DNA of 64,000 nucleotides from Schistosoma haematobium (GCF_000699445.3 NC_067197.1:12468152-12532151), one strand, 5' to 3'. Positions 25,474 to 39,312 are shown, counted from the first letter of the stretch. Program-made: numbers and translations. The notes: generated by a model from the sequence alone, not told the origin.

Positions 25474-26464
25474 GTAAGTTATGAAAATTCATATCTATTT
25501 CTTTTATTGGTTTGTTTTTGTATTTTTGACAAACGTTTATTGCAATTTCAATGGTTTTTGACATATTCAATTTCAAATAACTGGAGATATAAAATCCTAA
25601 ATCAGTACATACTAAAGATATCTTGATCGTCTAGAAGACTTCAAGATTTCACCAGTATGATCATTGGTTCACACTGGTGGACAGTTATAAACTAAGAGTA
25701 AGTCATTTTACAACACTACATAGTGTTATCAACCTGTGTATTTGTTCGTAATGTGAACGTTCTTCAAATCTCGGCGATCACTTCCGTTATCTTACACTAA
25801 TTAATCTATTCAATGATTTTTAGGTAAACCAGACGGTTTTGGTCACTATTAGGACTGAAAAGCATAACTGTATCGCTTCTCTGAGATTTGAATTTATATA
25901 ATCCAGTAATTTTTACTTTTTTGTAACAAAAATATTTCATTGAAATCATGAATCTAAGTAAATACCCATTGTTGATCAGTATCTGTTTTATTTTATCAAG
26001 TTCAATATCGATTATGTATTCGTTACAAATTCGTTTAGCCCTCGTACATAGTGATTCAGTCAGGTTAATCTTTTGCTTCAAATGGGACTTAACTATGAAA
26101 ATTCGTGTATTGATTATTACAGTTTGACTTGCTATATATTGATCCTTGAAGTAAATTATAAGATCCCCCTTTTAATAACACATCTAACCAGTGAAATTCT
26201 GAATCCAATTATCTTCGCCTTAACATTTTTCACCAGGCGATTATTACATAACTCTTTTTCAATATCTGAATTTTGTAAACAATTCATTATAAGATCCCAC
26301 TTGAGGTTGTTTTTTTAGTTATTCAACACCATTCTATATAACTTTAGACTACTGTATTACGTTACTTGTTTGTTTTCTTCATTAATACTAACCTACTCTC
26401 GAAATTAGCCTACTGTTTTAAGTTTGTTTCTCTTTTTATTTTATTTTATTTTTTTAAATAAAAG
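25474..26464 (+). other. Intron 10 (1.0 kb)
   Basis: AT-rich; ends in a T-rich tract before AAATAAAAG. No gene or repeat recognised. Confidence 0.7.
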
Positions 26465-27316
26465 GAAATCCTAAACATAAACAAAGAAGGTTTAACTGGT
26501 TTAAACGATATGATTGAAGCTTGGAAGAATTGGCAACATTGGTGGTTTGTTGACAGTGAAGCAAATACTATTCATGATGATCATAGTGAATTATCTAATT
26601 TTGTCAATAATATAAATGCATTTAACATAGATGGTTATTTAGATAATAATGAATTCATTAATTTACAAAGAAAATTAGATCAACTTTATAAATTAGGTGA
26701 ATCTGAAGGTAAATTAAAATTGATTGATTTAATGGAAAAATCAAATAATCTTCAATTAATAAATGAACAACAAAAAAAGAATTTTATAACATTTATGATT
26801 TTATCATCCAGTCAACAACAACAACATCAACCGTCTTCATCATCATCGATAACAATAACATCAATTCAACAACGTCAATTACCATTAAATTTAAGTATTT
26901 TATTTATTCAAAAATTAATTCGTTTAGCTAATCATCAATATTCATTGATTTTTAATGATCATCTCCCTTTAATTATTGATTATTTAAATCATAAAATTGA
27001 TTTAATTAATAAATTTCTTGATGAATTTCAACAATTTTCTAATATACTTAATGATAATGAAATAAAATTAAAAAAATTCGAGACATTTTTATTATTATGT
27101 AATTATAATCATCAAATGAATAATTTAAAAGAAAATTCTTATCAACAATTACAATTATTAAATATTGATTTTAATGAAATCACATTAAATTATATACAAT
27201 TAAAATTTTCTTCTGATATATCGATTATTTTATCGATTCAATGGAATGAATCAATATTTATTGATTTTTTAAATCAATTTTCAATCAATGTTAAATTATT
27301 AATGAAATTAATTCAA
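26465..27316 (+). CDS. Giant spectrin-repeat protein, exon 11
   Basis: A 284-codon phase-0 exon between AATAAAAG and donor GTAAGT at 27317. It begins EILNINKEGLTGLNDMIEA and ends NVKLLMKLIQ. It has AWKNWQHWWFVDSEA, a Gln/Ser-rich loop (SSSQQQQHQPSSSSSI), and very Leu/Ile/Asn-rich helices. Confidence 0.88.
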
Positions 27317-29395
27317 GTAAGTTGAATGAATGGAAAATTTTGATTTTAATAATAATAATAATCAATGATTTGTGTGTGATATGGGTATGGGGTCAATTAA
27401 TTTATAAATTAAGTTTTTTATTAACTATCAGATGATAAGTCTACTCATGATTGCGTCCAAACTTATTGGCTTCTATCATACTTCATAGGTTGTTCAACAC
27501 CCGAGAAAGATTGACTCGCGAGGAGCAGGTTGGTTTCCATTCTAGTCGAGGATGTGTTGAACATATCTTCTTCCTCCGTCAAATATCAGAACACCGCCAT
27601 ACTTATCATAGGTCAACAATCGTAGTGTTACTTGATATTAGGACCGCCTTCGATTCGTTGGACAGAACTGTTCTCTGGGATTGTCTATTGAAGAAGGATG
27701 TGTCTGAAAAGTCGATTAACATATTTAAGTCCTTATATATAAACACCTAAGGCTGAGCGAGGTCATACACACATCTCTCTCCACCGTTCCATTCAGGCAG
27801 TGGTGTTAAGTAGGGTTGCTCAATCTCACCATTCCTCTTGAGCTTTGCCATCGATGACGTTCTGAAAAGAGCTTCGATTGATAAATGACCGGTTACAAAA
27901 AGCGGAGAGGTGGCCATTGTATGACATAGTGTCGTGGTTTGGAAGAAAGCTGGTTGTATTCCTCCAAACTAAACTGTTTCGCCCATTATTATTATTACTT
28001 ACTGTTTTCTTTTCATTATGCGCACTTTCCATTCTTTATCTCTCCGCATTCTCATTGGTATTATATGGCATATACGTATTTGGTGCCTCCTAACAATGTT
28101 TATGTTTTCAAATAAAAATAAGTAATTAAATACATTTTAATAAGAGATACATCAGCAACATACTACAAATAAGTATTTTGATATAATCCTGACTTACTAA
28201 TATATGTATAAAATATATATGAAACTTTCCGTGACCTCCCGCTTTTTTTTTCTTTTTCAATTTTCTATTTGCATTTTTTGGAATTATTAGTTTATTTAGT
28301 GTTGTTAAGAGCTCTAGGTAATTCCTCAGTAGAGCGTCAAGAAATCAGAAAAATGTTGTCAACTGATCAGGTTTTAGAAACTTTCAATTTTACACATAAT
28401 CCCTCAAATTAGTTTGTTTTTTTCTATACAATCTAACCTTTGAAGTAATGATCTTCCGATCATGCAACCTTTTTTTCTGTTTTGGGATTAAAAAGTAGAG
28501 AAGCCTTCTTGGCTGAAGGTCGGAAACAATTAGACAACCTGGTTATTCACTGCCAAATCTAATTATCCAAGGGACAAAATCTTTCTGCAAGAACTACTGT
28601 CTACCATTGGGCTTGGCATGTAAGAGGGGAGGGGGTCCATGTATTTGGGAACATTGTTGTATTGTAATTTGGATCACCAAAATCTACATTAATCAGCTCT
28701 AATGAGTTTTAAAACTTACTAAGTAATATTCAATATAACTTTTTCAGTATGACACTATGAGACAAATAAAATCTATACTAGTCATCAACTGGGATATTAG
28801 CAACGATTGTCTGTGCAGTAACTAATATCTTGTTTTTTAAGTTGTTGATAAATACCAAACAAATTCTATGTATTCAGTTTCAATTAGGCTATTAGTCCAA
28901 ATGACAGAATATCGTATGGATTATATCCAGATAATACTCACTTGAAGGCAATTAACAGGTGACTCTTTATCTATGGATCCCTGACTACAACGCTTTGTGA
29001 TATAAGTTTGAATTACACCAGATCACCAGTTCAATAATAGTCACAAATACGCCTCCTTGTTTGACTAATACTTGCTAGCACAAATCTTAAGTTCTATGGA
29101 TTTTTGCTGATTATTAACCAGACCATTTTATTCAAATAAATGGGTCATGTTAAACGTACAATTCTACTTAACATCTCTAGTTTTTCACTGTTAAATTGAA
29201 ACGATAAATGAACAAATGTAAGAAGAAACTGCAACAATTGAATTAACATTATTTTAGACTGTAGCTGAAAGCATCTATTGTCTTCATCTTCAGTTTTGAA
29301 TTTTTAAAATATGTAAATGATTTTTGAAAACATGTATTATTCACATTTTACATAACTATTTCTCATGTTATTATTTTTCCTATTTCAAACTATAG
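27317..29395 (+). other. Intron 11 (2.1 kb)
   Basis: Holds a truncated non-LTR element at about 27440-28135. From 28140 to 29395 it is AT-rich with no gene seen. Confidence 0.75.
27440..28135 (+). mobile_element. Non-LTR retrotransposon fragment with RT motif and 3' end
   Basis: The first 320 bp encode part of a reverse transcriptase: REEQVGFHSSRGCVEHIFF, then motif A in VVLLDIRTAFDSLDRTVLWD. A later frame reads GCSISPFLL-like sequence with a break between. The last 70 bp (GTATTTGGTGCCTCC, then ATGTTTATGTTTTCAAATAA) are the same 3' end as at 21.5 and 37.8 kb. The palm motif with the catalytic Asp pair is absent, so the copy is internally deleted and dead. Confidence 0.8.
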
Positions 29396-29758
29396 TCAAA
29401 TAGCGAAAAACTCTACTCTCTGGAAAAATTAGCCTGTACGCTTGAAGTTCCAATAACACAGAGAAGAAAACAAATGACAACATCGACGGAGACAACAACA
29501 GTGGTAACACATGATGACGGTCGTAGTGGTCGTAGATTAATTGAATTAGACAATGTCACATCTCGTTATTCAGAATTAGTTAAACGTTCTCAAGTGGTTG
29601 TTAAACAAACAGATTCTTGTAGAGACTTATTTAATAAATTAATGTCTAATATTAGTTCAACTAGTGAATGGATCAAGCAATTGGAACAGAACATTTCAAA
29701 TTATGCCAATCTCTCTGGAGATAGACATGTTTTACAAACTAGACTTGAATTAGTGAAA
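29396..29758 (+). CDS. Giant spectrin-repeat protein, exon 12
   Basis: A 121-codon phase-0 exon between AACTATAG and donor GTAGGT at 29759. It begins SNSEKLYSLEKLACTLE and ends QTRLELVK. A Thr-rich loop (TTSTETTTVVTHDDG) precedes a helix with NISSTSEWIKQLEQNIS. A second GT at 29763 would break phase with exon 13. Confidence 0.85.
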
Positions 29759-29795
29759 GTAGGTAAACAAATTCCTTTTCTTTTTTGTTGTAGGC

Positions 29796-29875
<80 letters not shown>

Positions 29876-31282
29876 CAGAAACACAATCTTTCCATCTAGT
29901 TTAACAATATGCTCGCTTTAAATTCATTTGTTTTTTCTCCCATCTTCAAGAAAAGACTTGTAAGTTAGTTACTTGTTGTTTTGTTAATTATATATTGTTC
30001 ACCTTTCTCTGTTGTCATGATTGTTGTTGAGTTTTGTTTTATTGAATCGAGTTGAGTTGTGATAAACTGTATTTCTTACAATTGGTTAAGTAACTTTTGG
30101 AATGTGATTTAGTCTTCTTAGTATGTCGATACATAATGTACATGTATGATGTGTTCTTCAACCTCATTTGTATGTTTATGAATATGTTTAAAACGATAAT
30201 ATTATCAAATTGTACTGGCTAACTGAATAAAAGTTACTAGAATCTATGATAATACTTCATAAATTTCAATGCAAAAGTTTGTGGAACACAGTATAATGTC
30301 CATTGAGTAAATAAAAAAATACACTTTTGAGAATTGGTTTTCACCATATATCGTCAACAGAATTGTTTTGTCCCCGTAAATTAAAGGATAGAAAATAATT
30401 CTATTGTATCTAACAGTTCTAAATTTTTATTCTTGTACACATTTTAATGTGACATATATCACTATGTTTAGACTTTAGTCTATAGAACATCCAAACATTT
30501 TTAATGACTGATCATCCACTCTGGATTATAACAGGTTTATACATACGATCAATTTCAAAGTCTAATTTACATAAGATTCTTTTAGCTTTTATTATGCGTA
30601 TCTGATTTGATTTTGTTAAAATTATCAACAAAAACATGTAAGTAATCTCAAGTAGTGGATACCGCAGTGAAAATCTGCAAATCATTAAAAACGGAATCTT
30701 TGAAATCATATCCCTTGTAATCGATTTCACAATTTCCAATGTTTAGTTTGTTGTTTTTTTTCTCCCGAATATTTAGTCCATTAGTTATTTCTTTTTTCTT
30801 CATATTGTTGGTCTTGTTATCCTGTTTTTATCCTGTAAAACAAATTAGATCTATATGTGGCATTACTTTATATGTTTTTATAGGTGAAGTGAATAATTTT
30901 GATGAAGTTACGTTATTTGAGCTAGACAGTTGAATAGCATGACTTCCATTGTCTTCCTATATACAATATCATTCGTCAGCGTAAACTCCAGAAAGTGATC
31001 TCTTTTTCCCTCTTCAGAGAATTCAATTTCATCAAAATTATTCTAGATTATGTTTTATTTTGTTGTTGGTCAAACGACGTTCTAACTGATACACCGGCAT
31101 GTGTTTGTATTTTACCTATAACCAATGTTGTTTTACATAGAAACCTTTTAAATTTCCTACCACTATTGTTGTATTATAGTCAATTTTCTTTGAATAATCA
31201 CTGATTTTCATCCATCCCAATATCCTTTGGAAAATTTACTAAGATTTGTTTTTTCTTTGTAAATTTTTTTTTATTAAAACAG
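29759..31282 (+). other. Intron 12 (1.5 kb)
   Basis: Begins with a (TA)n microsatellite 45 bases from the donor. The rest is AT-rich with no gene seen. Confidence 0.75.
29803..29873. repeat. (TA)n microsatellite
   Basis: About 70 bases of uninterrupted TA dinucleotides. Confidence 0.97.
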
Positions 31283-34200
31283 GATTTAAACTTATTGGAC
31301 AAAGAAGCTAACGATCGTTTCACTGATATGAATAAATATGCTATGAATTGTTTTCAACAATATATACCTAATAATCGTGAGAGTTTGGAATTAATTGAAA
31401 TTACTGACGGTGACAAATCTCAGCAACTTTACGAGAGCTTATTAACCATACCTATGTACTGTGTTAAACTGTATAAAATGTGGTTTGATTGTCGTGAAAG
31501 AATTGAATTTATCACTAAATCTTTGTCAGATTCTATAGAGACATGGCAGGTATTTGAAGTAACATGTGATACTTTACAATTTACTTGTCGTCGTATTGAA
31601 AATTGGTTGAAAGAACAGTCTACTTGGCTTGTGGATGAACCGGAACAAATTAACGAGAAATTGGAATTACTACAACTTATTAATGATAGGTTGGAGGTGA
31701 AATTCAGCATAGATGCTCCCAAATACTGTGATTTATCTAGTAAGAGTCTGTCAAGTTGTCGACATGAACAACAACGAATTTTAGAAATGCTGGATGAGTC
31801 AGCATCACAAGTTGATCTTTTAAATTCTACTCTAAAACGTCTACCTAATCACCATCATCAGCTGTGCTCTGAAGATTCAGCAACTCTGGATGAGAACAAT
31901 TTGGATAATGTGCATACAATAACAACAACGGTAGAAATGAAAACTGACTCGTATGATTTAGCTTTGAATTGCATAAAAAATCTCATGGTCACATTTAATT
32001 ATTTACAGAAAATAACCAGAGAAATGTCAGATCTTTGGAATACTCGTTTAAAACTTTTCACAGAATGGAATTTCAAAATACAGAATGCAGAAACTAATTT
32101 GTCGAAGTTATGTTTGCGTATGGAAAAAATAAAAGAACAATTTAGTCCTTTTAGTGAAGAGTTAGAAAAGTCAACAATAATTTCCGACGAAAATGATAAC
32201 AGCGGATCTTTTAAAACTATTGAAGACAATTTGATGTTAGTAGATGATATTATGAAGGGGCGTGAAGTGATTGGTGCTGAGTTTACTGAGTTACGCAGTC
32301 GTCTATGTAATTTATCTACTTTCATGAATCATAATGGTCATAATAATCGACAACAAAGAATGGGAGATCTACAGCGTAATTGGGAAGAGTTAGGTAATAA
32401 TCTATTGAATTTACAACGAACTTTTGAACACAAAACTACAATTTGGACTGACTTAATCTTACAAGTGACAAATATATTCAATTGGTTTAATGAATTTAGT
32501 GGGCGTATGAAAGTATGGCATGAATCTTGTCCATGGCTGTCAATGAATACACCTACTGAACTTTCCGACATTTTATCACCAAATACTTCCAAAGATTCTT
32601 CAAAGACTTCAATAATTTTAAATGAACTCAAACGTCATTCAAAAGATACTAGTAAATTCCTTACACAATGTCAGTCTAATTTGAATTTAGCTCGCGCACA
32701 ACATTCGAAATTGTTATACTTCCAGTCACAATTAAATAGTTCTCAGCGTCAGTGTACCGAAATTCAATCTGATGCCTACAATCAATTGTGCAGCATGATG
32801 AATGAATCTATTGCAACAAGTAATCAAATAGAAAATCATCTAGACTCTACAATATCGATTGGGAACAATTTCAAAACGAAATTAAATCAATTTACCAAGA
32901 ACTATGAAACCTGTTTGTCTTGTATCAATCATATCAAGACAGAATTCGATCAATCCATAAGTTCCATACCAAAATGTGATGTATTGATGAAGTCTGGGGA
33001 AGAAAATCGAGAAGTCCAATCGTTAATTAAATTACGCTGTCTTATTTTAACCAATCTAGTTAAACAAATCGGTGATGCTAAACAATTAAATGATTTATTA
33101 ATTGATACATTGAATGAAAAGGTAGAAGACGTGAATGGCCAAGTTGCAGAAAAATATAGAAATCCAGATCAATATGATCAAAATAAAGATGGACAAAATC
33201 TTATTCAGAATTTAGAAGAACTTTTAAAAGAAGCCATTGATCTTGATTCTTTTTATCATTTAGATGATATTAATAAATCATCATCGAATGATGTACAACA
33301 TTATGCCTATTGTATTGCAAGATATTTAATTTATGAATCAATACAATTACGAGAAATGGTATCACATAAATTAATCACAATTACCAATGAAACAGAAGAA
33401 CAATTAAAGCTAGATTCTATGTTAAATTATTTTGAACAACAGTTGACGAAATTTCAAGATGAAATGAATCAAATTGTAGTTAATTTGTCAGTTTACCGCT
33501 CAAAATCATTTGATGATAACGGTGATACCGTTATCACATCATTGAAATCTTCAAGTTTAAATGTTGACAATTCTACTGCTTTGTATTGGTTACATTTGAG
33601 ACAATCAATAGATAATTGTGGAAATCGAATAAATCAATTGGATAATTGTTTACAATGTATGATTGATATAGGTAAAGATCACCTATTGAAAATTGAACAA
33701 GATTTAAACAATTATTATCATCGAACCGGAAAGTTGGATTTAAAATTTTCGCATCGTTTTAATGAACTGAAATCAAAATATGAAATTAATCTTAATAAAA
33801 TGAGAAAATTGAAAAATCAGTTCAGTAAAGAATTGGAATCTTGGCAACAGTTTATAACAAATTTAGAAAAAGCCGAAAATTGGTTAACTATAAATGAATC
33901 ACTTAGTAAAAAGGTACTTTATGTCGTGACAACAGATGATAACAAACAACCAGATGGGGTCCATCAAACAATTACCGAGACTATTCATACTAGTTGTATC
34001 AATCCAAATATGTCCGAAAAAGAGATTAAAGCAGCCAATGATAAAGAGGTACTTTCGAAACAATTGACAAATTTAGAAGAATTAGAAATCGATTTAAGAG
34101 AGCATGGAATTGAATTGCGAGAACAAACTGAACAATCAGCACGTTGTTTATTATTTAATCTTATTCCTAATTCTGTGAATTTAATTAAAAATAAACAGTG

Positions 34201-37081
34201 CAGATTGAATAGAAAATCTGAAATTATTGATTATATTAATTTGGCTATTGAAAATCTACTTAATCGTTATAATGAATATAAAATCAGTTTACAGATGATA
34301 CATTCTAATCTTAGTGAGAAATATTTATGCTGGTCCAAATTAGATAGTAATTTGGAACAAGTGAATCGTTGGCTACATACAATTGAATTACAATTAAACA
34401 CTATGGAAATGGAAACAAACTCATTGTCTACCATATTGATTAATGATATATCAGTGCATAAAACAGATGAATATTTTGCAGTACATCAATTAAATGCATG
34501 GTCTAATTCAAAGTTATGCATTTTAACAAATTTAATGGATGAAATGCGTAGATATAGCGAAACAGAATTAATTCAATTGAAAGAACTTGTACATGCCCAA
34601 AACTCTATTGATGAAGTGTTTAAAGAATATTCCAAGGATGGTACTACTTCAGATGATGTAGTCATTTCATTAGGACAAGATGCTTCGAAAAGATTGAATG
34701 ATATATTGGAACAACATCATAATTTAAAAAGTCGTTTAGAATCTTTAATTCATTTGAATCATGTTATTCTTAATTTGTGCGAAAAATTTGTTCGTAAACG
34801 ATGTGAAATATTCCAATCGCTAATTAGTCAACGTCGTGAACTAGAGGGTTTAATAAATCAAACTGAGACATATGGCTCACAAACTAGTCTTCTTTCATCA
34901 TCTCATGTTTCATTAAACGATGAAGTTACCAAATTAAGTAAATTATTTCACAAAACAACATGTGATTTAGAAGCGTTCAAGACATCTGTTTCAATAAAGT
35001 ATAAAGAACGTCTAACTGATGTTATTAAACTTATCGAAGAATTGGGTCAAATGACTCCGTTAAGAATGGAACCAGCTGAAACTTACATTATTGATATAAA
35101 AAGAGATGTTACAGAATTTTTCAATCAAGTTACCGATAAACTAGAACATTTTCGTGTTTGGAATGATAAATGGTCAAATTTTTCAACTGATTGTAGCTCT
35201 TTAACTCAATGGATTAGTGAACAAGAATCATTTATCATCTTAACATTGAACTCTCAGTCTACCATTGAATTGGAAGATTCTTCCTTCCAAATCACTAGTT
35301 CCGACGTAGTTGAAAAAGAATTGAATCAACTAACCAGTCAAGTTGATCGTAACCGCCAACTCAGAATCATTTTGATTGGGCATCAACCGGCGATGGAATC
35401 ATTGGTTGTAAAAGCTCAAAGTTTAATCAAGTCCAGAATGTTCTCAAGTAGTGCATATGTGAGCGATGTTAGTAAATCAAAAGCGTCTGATATATCTGAC
35501 AAGTCATTGTTCGCGAGTAATATGCCTGTCGGTAATATAGCAATGAATATGGCCACCTATATAATGCAAAGATATCAAACGTTGATTAGTATATGTGATA
35601 GTCGATCTGAAACATCTCAAACTGCACAAAAGATGGTTGAAGAATTATTAAATTCATGCCGAAATTATGATCATTGGGCTTGTGAATTTCGAATCAAATT
35701 GTCTGATGTAGATTTTGTGCTGAATTCATATGATTCTCATTCCATCCCCTTACAAGAATCAGATAGATATTCATCAATTCGGTTATCTATAGTTGATCTA
35801 GAAACTAGAATTGAATCAGGTGAGAAATTTGTTCAACTTATTAAAGATTGGACAGATCATTATATGACAGAATTATTAGTTCAGGTTAACCAGCGACGTT
35901 CAGAACTCGAAACTCTAAGCCGTTTAGCTAAGATAAGCAATGAAAATTCAGATCATGACAATGAGTTATTGCATTGTGATTGCAAACTGAAGAGTGTTAC
36001 AAGTTATGCTGAAACGGATTACCAAGTACTTAAGGAGATGGTTCGGTCATTACACAATCGGTTTGAAAAAATTATCCAAAATGTTAATCAACGAAGTTTA
36101 TCACGAGAAAAATTCACCGCATGGATTGATACTACCGAAAGTCAATTGGATTTGATTAATACCCATATGAATCTGTCTGGTTTGTCCAAGATCATTTTGG
36201 AAACACCCATGGATGATTTTGACAGATTGATAGAAAAGGTTATAAATTATATGCTTACCGCTTCAGAATCAATCACTCAGTTAACTGTAGACATTAGAAA
36301 ACAAGGTGCAGAGATTAAGAATTCAGACTATACCGATGAAAATTTACGAAATCGTTTTGATCAATTGACTGAAAATATTCATTCAACTCATCAAGATATT
36401 TCAAGTTGTTTAAAATTGTTCCATCAGTTTCAAAATGAAGTACAAAACTTCTCCAGTTGGATATCAGATTGCGAAAATAAATTTATTCGTCTATCCGATG
36501 GTGATTCGAATCAATTGGCAATGTTTCTTCAGTCAAACAGTTCAATAATGATCATGAATGATAATGATACTGAACAAATCATGCATCAACTAGATGTTTC
36601 TTGTCGAAGTTTAATATGTCAGCTTACTGAAGCTAAACACAAGTTATTGATTATAAAAGAAATTAGCTCATCTCTTGAGAATCGAGGTCACCAGTTGAAC
36701 AAAAAATTAATTGAGTCTGGTGAACAGTTAACTAGCAAGTTGAAAATTCTGGAAGAGTTTTCCATGGGAGGAGTTCAAACTAGGTCCGTTGGAGGGGAAG
36801 ATGTTGGAAGATCCCTTAGCACATTAGAATCATCAGATCGTTTGAGCGTAATCATTCAGAATTATATAGATCAATTACAATGTCGTTTAATCAGATTGGA
36901 CAAAATTCAAACTGTTTTCACCATCAATTTAACTGAGTTAGTAGATTGTTGGTCTGATTGGAAAAATAGTTTTGACAGATTAATTGATTGGTTAAATGGA
37001 ACTGCTACAAATCTAAGGCGCCCAATTTTCTATTCACTCGATTCTTTATCAACTAAACAACAATTGGCTAACAGTTTGAAG
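31283..37081 (+). CDS. Giant spectrin-repeat protein, exon 13 (1,933 codons)
   Basis: One uninterrupted phase-0 exon of 5,799 bases between AAAACAG and donor GTATGT at 37082. It begins DLNLLDKEANDRFTDMNK and ends STKQQLANSLK. It carries some 15-17 spectrin-like repeats. Landmarks include ETWQVFEVTCDTLQF, ENWLKEQSTWLVDEPEQ, ESWQQFITNLEKAENWL, RVWNDKWSNFSTDCSSL, KFTAWIDTTESQLDLI and QNFSSWISDCENKFIRL. Cys is frequent for an intracellular rod. Repeat number is a by-eye estimate. Confidence 0.93.
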
Positions 37082-37374
37082 GTATGTCACGGCTTTTCGA
37101 AATAAATAATCAAAAATAAACATACATTTGGATTTTCAACGATTCCTCTGATCGTTCATTAAAAATAAAAATCGTTGCTTACTTTGTAAGATTTTCATCG
37201 CTCCACCTAATTTTTGGGGGATGAGTGTAATATTTCTTTCTATATGAGTATATTTGTTAAATGTAAGCATCTGATCATACATGTTTACGAAGCATTACTC
37301 GCGTATTATGAAACGGTAGAATGACCAATACTACTGTTTTGGGTAAATGTGTCGAATTGGTTTATGAGGCTGAG

Positions 37375-37880
37375 TGTATTTCCGACTGCCCCCTAATGCC
37401 CTGGTATGGCCGAGAGTGGGGTGGGGAGAGTCCGCCCTCCCTCTCAAAATGCTCTCACACGGCCACGCGTATACGGCCTCTGCCAGGGAAGTCCTGCTCA
37501 CTGCCTTCTCGTGACGGGGGTGTTGTTTACGAAAATAAGAGGACGAAAAGCGAATGTCCGGCGATTTAACCGGATCCCAAACCGATTGTGCACATGGACT
37601 CCAGTATCCTGCGGGAACAAATGGCGTATGAACCAATCGTTGGTCACCGGTTACCATGGGACTGCATCTCCTCACGATGCTCCACTGCCTTGTGGATCAA
37701 ACCTTTAGGTCAAAGGCTTGGGGTGTGGTCCCCTAAGAAAACCACCTGCTTCGGTTTGGGCACCCGGGCAGTATCACAGCACACACACACACACACACAA
37801 GTATGGTGTGGCGCATATATATTTGGTGCCCTCTTGTACCAATATTTATGTGTTGAAATAAAATAAAATAAGAAATAGTA
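37375..37880 (+). mobile_element. Non-LTR retrotransposon 3' end, copy B
   Basis: GC-richer than the host intron, which suggests a younger insertion than copy A at 21 kb, with which it shares ordered blocks. It ends in TATATTTGGTGCCCTC and an A-rich (AAAAT)n tail at 37855-37877. A (CA)n run sits at 37780-37799. No open reading frame of the element remains. Confidence 0.78.
37780..37799. repeat. (CA)n microsatellite
   Basis: Ten CA dinucleotides within the LINE 3' end. Confidence 0.9.
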
Positions 37881-38271
37881 ATTGTACCTGTTATCCATGT
37901 TTATTCAGTAATTAGTTGGACGTGCAGTGCTTGGTATAATCGACGGGTAAGTTGGGAAAAGATATCAGTCAATGAAGTCATTAATTGTTAATCTGAGGTA
38001 TTTGCTTTAGTCTTTCTAATTTGACTCAGCATGATTGTCATAATTTTTAAAAAATATTCCTGGGTAAGGTTTCAATACTTACCATTTTAAAATGGCTATT
38101 GCTCCTTTGTTTATTTTTATCAATTCATTAAATGTATTTTTTGAAGAAAATCTTGTTTATTATTTGTTTTGTCAGTATAAAGTTGTGAAGATTGTTGACT
38201 TTCAGTGGAATCATTAACCGATCAAAGTTGAACAATCATCCTGGACAGATTGAAATTAGACTTACACACCA

Positions 38272-38460
38272 TTGGATCCTGCTTCAGTGGGTTGCAAGTT
38301 TTAAGCGTTCCAGCTCGTGACCGTAGGTACTGGGTTTAATTATCACTTCTGTGGTCGTGGATGTATACCGCTTAGGAGTGTCTTACTAGGATGAATCGAC
38401 CATCCAGTGCTTCCAGGTTTTCAATGGTTTTCTAACTTTGATCAGTTCGTGATCTCAATG
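38272..38460 (+). repeat. Sm-alpha-like SINE, degenerate sense copy
   Basis: GGATCCTGCTTCAGTGGGTT to CGTGATCTCAATG follows the SINE consensus in order. The hammerhead boxes are mutated: CUGANGA reads CTTAGGA and GAAA reads GAAT. The downstream CATCCAGTGCTTCCAGG is well kept. Confidence 0.7.
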
Positions 38461-38546
38461 AAATTATTTGTTCGTCAACCTAGTAAATTATCAGTCATCA
38501 TTTTCGAATCCCCCCTCTGTTTTTTTCTTTAATATACTTTGAATAG

Positions 38547-38699
38547 GCATTTTATCAAGATTGTGTTGGAAAGAAGGTGGATTTTGATATGTGCTTGTTA
38601 AAAGCTAATCATTTGAAAAGTTTGGCATCAAGTTGTAATTTACCTGATCAAAGTGAACAATTATTTGAACAATATAGGAATACATTGGATACAGCATAT
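38547..38699 (+). CDS. Giant spectrin-repeat protein, exon 14
   Basis: A 51-codon phase-0 exon between TTGAATAG and donor GTAAGC at 38700. It reads AFYQDCVGKKVDFDMCLLK to EQYRNTLDTAY. The AFYQDCVGKKVDFDMC run followed by NHLKSLASSC is the classic mid-repeat pattern of nesprin-type spectrin repeats. It has no internal ATG-initiated frame of note and is easily missed. Confidence 0.85.
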
Positions 38700-38810
38700 G
38701 TAAGCATAATTTTGCTTGTTTCAATTTTGGTGTGATGGGATATGTTAAAGATCTGCTTCAAATCATTTTTATCTGTACACTGGTATAAACGAAACCTGTT
38801 TAAAATCAAG

Positions 38811-38864
<54 letters not shown>

Positions 38865-39144
38865 TGGTGACAAATACCATAATGTCGATAGAATTAGTGC
38901 ATTTATTGGAAAATGAAAGTTGTATTAAAATATAACGGGATTTATTTAACAAGTAATCGGTCTGTTGTAAAGTTAGTGAAATGAATAGTTCAAAGCTCTC
39001 AGCATTATTATAAAATGTTCCTTAGAATAGTATGGAGAAATTTGAGTTGCTTCTTCCTAAATCTATATTCATTTATTTTTCAGAAATTACAGAATTACAG
39101 TAAATAATAATTTTTCCATGTTTCTCCACGTCTTTTTTTTAAAG
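38700..39144 (+). other. Intron 14 (0.4 kb)
   Basis: Contains a (TA)n run at 38812-38863 and nothing else recognised. Confidence 0.8.
38812..38863. repeat. (TA)n microsatellite
   Basis: About 52 bases of pure TA dinucleotides. Confidence 0.97.
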
Positions 39145-39312
39145 GCTGCGTTACAACAAATGCAAAATGCAGTTGAAATTCATGAACAATTCGATCAAGT
39201 TGTATCTCGTACTACTCAATGGCTTGAAAGTTTGACTTCAAAGCTGAATAACCTGTCTGCTAATGACAATACTGATCGTGTTGGATTAGAGCAAAATTTA
39301 CTGACCTGTCAA
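39145..39312 (+). CDS. Giant spectrin-repeat protein, exon 15
   Basis: A 56-codon phase-0 exon between TTTTTTAAAG and donor GTATTT at 39313. It reads AALQQMQNAVEIHEQFDQV to LEQNLLTCQ, with TTQWLESLTSKLNNLSA as the next repeat's first helix. Confidence 0.85.

Larger units (their letters stand above)
37082..38546 (+). other. Intron 13 (1.5 kb)
   Basis: Holds the non-LTR 3'-end copy B (37375-37880) and a SINE (38272-38460). No gene otherwise. Confidence 0.75.

Noticed and set aside
29701..29899. Frames reading alternating Ile-Tyr
   Set aside because: Translation of the (TA)n microsatellite.
37321..37898. Overlapping frames on both strands, 60-114 codons
   Set aside because: They lie in a GC-richer LINE 3' end with no protein motif and a CA repeat.
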